Source: Bacillota bacterium
GTDB lineage: Bacteria; Bacillota; Clostridia; Acetivibrionales; DSM-1351
Assembly: GCA_023416275.1 (NCBI GenBank)
Contig: JAEZIB010000192.1
Location: forward strand, 1 to 64,000
DNA: 64,000 nt
Direction of reading: 5' to 3'
The notes under the pieces were generated by a model that saw only the letters and a list, made by a program, of their open reading frames with translations, did not search any database and had not been told where the DNA came from. A program made the translations under genes and the position numbers. Numbering within the stretch: position 1 is the first letter of the stretch; every line of letters starts with the position of its first letter. Positions 61,570 through 64,000 of this stretch are shown one piece after another.

Positions 61570-63128
61570 GGTATTTAGATTGGACTATAAAACATAAGCA
61601 TGGAAGTAATGATATAGCCTTGATACAAGACGAGCGGGAGCTATCATATAAGCAGCTAAATAACTATAGTATGAAAATGCAAAAGATACTTGAACAATCA
61701 GCAATCCCAAATGCTTCTAATATAGCTATTTATATGGACAAATCAATCGAAGCAATAATTTCTATATATGGAGCGCTGTTTCATGGTTCTGCATATATTC
61801 CCATTGATTATTCTTTGCCAAAGGATAGGGTTGAGTTTGTCATTACTAATTCTGAAGCAAAAGTAGTGATAACGAATAGAGAAGGAGTAAAAAAATTTCA
61901 ACAAAGATCAGATATACTTATTATTTGCATAGAAAAATTCAATCAAAAAACACATTGCAAGCAGGAAGGGATTGTATGTTGGGATGGGGAATACGAAGAA
62001 TATGATGCTAATGATTTCAACATAATTAACAACTCTGATAAGAATGATTTAGCATACATAATCTATACCTCTGGTTCATCAGGTATACCTAAAGGGGTAA
62101 TGATTCCTCAAAATAGTATTATGACCTTTGTAAATGACATTGAGAAAATTATGGAATATGATTATACTACCAGATTCTTAAATGTCGCACCTTTATATTT
62201 TGACGCATGTGTATTGGACTTGTTCTGTATTTTTAATGTTGGTGGAACGGTTGTTCTGTTAAAGAAGTTTATGTTCCCCAGGGAGCTGCTCACAGCTCTA
62301 GAGTCATACAAGATTACTGATACATTGCTGGTTTCATCTGTCCTTAAATTACTAACGACAAAATATTCTAAAATAGATTCATATAATTTATCATACTTAA
62401 AAACAATTTGGTATGGGGCTGAAGGCTGCTCCGTGGAAGCTTTAAGGTTTATAAAAGAAAAGCTGCCTCATATTAAGTTTATTCATGGATATGGTCCTAC
62501 AGAATCGACTCATACCACCTTGCTTTATCGATTTGAAAATATACCAGAAAACATAATCGGCTATATGCCTATTGGAAAAGCACTACCGTCGGTGTATGTC
62601 TATGCCCTTAATGATAAAGGTGAGAAAATAAAACAGGGTGAGCAAGGAGAACTTTATATAGGAGGCTCTCAGCTAATGCTCGGGTATTGTGCTAACGAAG
62701 TGAAAAATAAAGAAGTATTACTTAAGGATATTGATGACAGTAGTAAAATTGTTTATAAAACTGGCGATATTGTCACATTAGATGAAGACTGGAACTATTG
62801 GTATATAGGCAGAAACGATGACATGATAAAATGTGGAGGCAATTTGGTACACTTATCTGAAATCGAAAAGGTACTGTTAACTTTTGATGCTGTAAAGGAT
62901 GCAATTGCATTTCCGGTAGATGATGAAATATTTAATAATAAGATATATGCATGTGTGGTGATTAAAGATGGTTACAATTATAATCTTGATGAATTAAGAG
63001 CTAAAATAGCTGATGAACTGCCGGCTTATATGATGCCTAGCCAGATAAATTGCATTACAAATGATCAAATCCCGAGAAAAGATTCTGGTAAGATAGATAA
63101 AAAGGCACTGAAAGAACTATTTTTATAA
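61566..63128 (+). CDS. Stand-alone amino-acid adenylation enzyme (NRPS A domain)
   Basis: 520 residues. Core motifs in order: AYIPIDYSLPKDRV (A2), LAYIIYTSGSSGIPKGVMI (A3), LYFDACVLDLF (A4), YGAEGC and HGYGPTE (A5), YKTGDIVTLDEDWNYWYIGR (A7-A8), and PRKDSGKIDKK with the catalytic lysine (A10). The Asp of A4 in FDAC is the residue that holds an alpha-amino group, so an amino acid is the likely substrate; the rest of the pocket code does not allow a firm guess. No condensation or carrier domain is fused; the separate carrier at 57023 is the expected partner. Confidence 0.92.
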   Translation: MRYLDWTIKHKHGSNDIALIQDERELSYKQLNNYSMKMQKILEQSAIPNASNIAIYMDKSIEAIISIYGALFHGSAYIPIDYSLPKDRVEFVITNSEAKVVITNREGVKKFQQRSDILIICIEKFNQKTHCKQEGIVCWDGEYEEYDANDFNIINNSDKNDLAYIIYTSGSSGIPKGVMIPQNSIMTFVNDIEKIMEYDYTTRFLNVAPLYFDACVLDLFCIFNVGGTVVLLKKFMFPRELLTALESYKITDTLLVSSVLKLLTTKYSKIDSYNLSYLKTIWYGAEGCSVEALRFIKEKLPHIKFIHGYGPTESTHTTLLYRFENIPENIIGYMPIGKALPSVYVYALNDKGEKIKQGEQGELYIGGSQLMLGYCANEVKNKEVLLKDIDDSSKIVYKTGDIVTLDEDWNYWYIGRNDDMIKCGGNLVHLSEIEKVLLTFDAVKDAIAFPVDDEIFNNKIYACVVIKDGYNYNLDELRAKIADELPAYMMPSQINCITNDQIPRKDSGKIDKKALKELFL

Positions 63129-63208
63129 CAAAAAGATAATTTTTAGAATGTTTAGCTTAGCTGCATGGATATGAACCTACTATGACCCAAGGAGGTTATA
63201 AAATAAAA

Positions 63209-64000
63209 TGGACATTAGTTATTCTGACAGAATGGAAGTGGTACCTAAATCATTTATAAGAGAAATTCTAAAGGTTACAGAAAGACCTGAAGTTATCTCT
63301 TTTGCAGGTGGGTTACCTAATCCAGAATTATTTCCTATTGAAGAAATTTCAAACGCTACAGAAAAAGTATTAAAGCTAGATGGAAAAAAAGTACTCCAAT
63401 ATAGTACAACAGAGGGATACTTGCCGCTTAGACAATATATTGCTAAAAGGTATTACAAAAATTGCAACGTAACGGAAGGTAATATATTGATTACCAGCGG
63501 CTCACAACAAGCGCTTGATTTAATTGCAAAAGTCTTAATTAATAAAGATGATTGTATCATGCTGGAAAGGCCGGGGTATTTGGGTGCTATTCAATGTTTT
63601 TCAATGTTTCAGCCAAATTTTGTTACGGTTGGCTTGAATAATGATGGTATAGATATTGAAGAATTTAAGTTTAAAATTAATATAAACCAACCAAAACTGT
63701 TTTATGCCGTAACTAACTTTCAAAACCCAACAGGAGTATGTTATTCTAACAAAATCAGAAAAGAGATTTCCAACATAATTAAGGAAGCAAACATAATGAT
63801 GATAGACGATAACCCATATGGTGAATTAAGATTTATGGGCGAAGAAGGTTATTCGATGAAAGCTTTACTTGGAGATAAAGTAATTTCTTTAGGCTCTTTT
63901 TCAAAAGTGTTTGCACCAGCGATGAGATTAGGCTGGCTGTGTGCCAGTAATGAAATCATTGACAAATTAGTTGTAATGAAACAGGCATCAGATTTACATA
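63209..64000 (+). CDS. PLP-dependent aminotransferase (2-aminoadipate/LysN-like), 3' end outside the window
   Basis: 264 residues are visible of an expected about 390, cut by the window end. It belongs to the class I/II fold, MocR/LysN-like branch: VISFAGGLPNPELFP near the start, YSTTEGYLPLRQYIA, ILITSGSQQALDLIAKVL, FQNPTGVCYS, MIDDNPYGELRF, and the PLP lysine in LGSFSKVFAPAMRLGW. Relatives transaminate 2-oxoadipate and other hydrophobic or acidic 2-oxo acids. With the synthase and aconitase-like genes it completes most of a 2-oxo-acid elongation route; the decarboxylating dehydrogenase is missing from the window. AGGAGG lies upstream of the ATG. Confidence 0.9.

Overview
The window is AT-rich DNA from an anaerobic, spore-forming, nitrogen-fixing member of the Clostridia. 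The evidence is a nif cluster of the Clostridium pasteurianum type (fused nifN-B, nifV split into omega and alpha genes, a thioredoxin-like 2Fe-2S ferredoxin, modABC), the Firmicute block cysE-cysS-mrnC-rlmB-(yacP)-sigH, strong AGGAGG-type ribosome sites, and Clostridia-typical families (DUF2680, DUF3343, DUF6062). Secreted M4 protease and GH3 glycosidase genes fit a polymer-degrading lifestyle. The genus cannot be fixed from sequence alone.

Layout. 1-8.9 kb: end of a nif operon (nifE 3' end, nifN-B, ferredoxin, nifV-omega, nifV-alpha) running into molybdate uptake genes modABC, so cofactor scaffold, homocitrate and molybdenum supply are co-located. 9-17.5 kb: thiol-redox genes (TlpA/ResA-like, CcdA, glutaredoxin, a thioredoxin/flavin-reductase fusion lacking the NADPH signature), a two-component system facing a small secreted DUF2680 protein, and a CarD-like regulator. 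17.9-26.4 kb: secreted M4 metalloprotease with seven C-terminal repeats, AraC regulator, GH3 glycosidase, and a copper-amine-oxidase-N-domain surface protein. 26.6-32.8 kb: metY and metA, small conserved genes, an 8-oxoguanine glycosylase. 33-41.4 kb: a probable 6S RNA, cysE, cysS, a NlpC/P60 hydrolase, xth, a DnaA-box cluster, mrnC, rlmB, a decayed yacP, sigH behind a consensus promoter, and tRNA-Gly/tRNA-Thr.

41.3-45.4 kb is a small decayed integrated element. It starts at tRNA-Thr(GGT), holds an integrase C-terminal fragment, a nuclease/helicase/S24-peptidase fusion with a MazG-like partner (candidate phage defence pair) and a broken XRE regulator, and ends in a degenerate copy of the 3' part of tRNA-Thr, the expected second att site.

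46.3-64 kb (running off the end) is the most novel region: a LytTR regulator followed by at least 17 co-directional, tightly packed or overlapping genes that look like an undescribed natural-product pathway. It combines a homocitrate/isopropylmalate-synthase-like enzyme, both subunits of a (homo)aconitase-like enzyme and a 2-aminoadipate-type aminotransferase (a keto-acid elongation route to an unusual amino acid), a stand-alone adenylation enzyme plus acyl carrier protein, a KASIII-like acyltransferase, a TtcA-like PP-loop enzyme, two radical SAM enzymes (one HemN-like, one B12-binding with unusual cysteine spacing), a methyltransferase, an Etf beta-alpha fusion, a flavin-binding protein, a cupin, two prephenate-dehydratase-fold proteins and a cytosolic subtilase. 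The product cannot be predicted.

Several dispersed repeat families lie between genes. The most striking carries a small hairpin followed by GTGGGAGGTTA and appears to supply the Shine-Dalgarno site for at least four unrelated genes.
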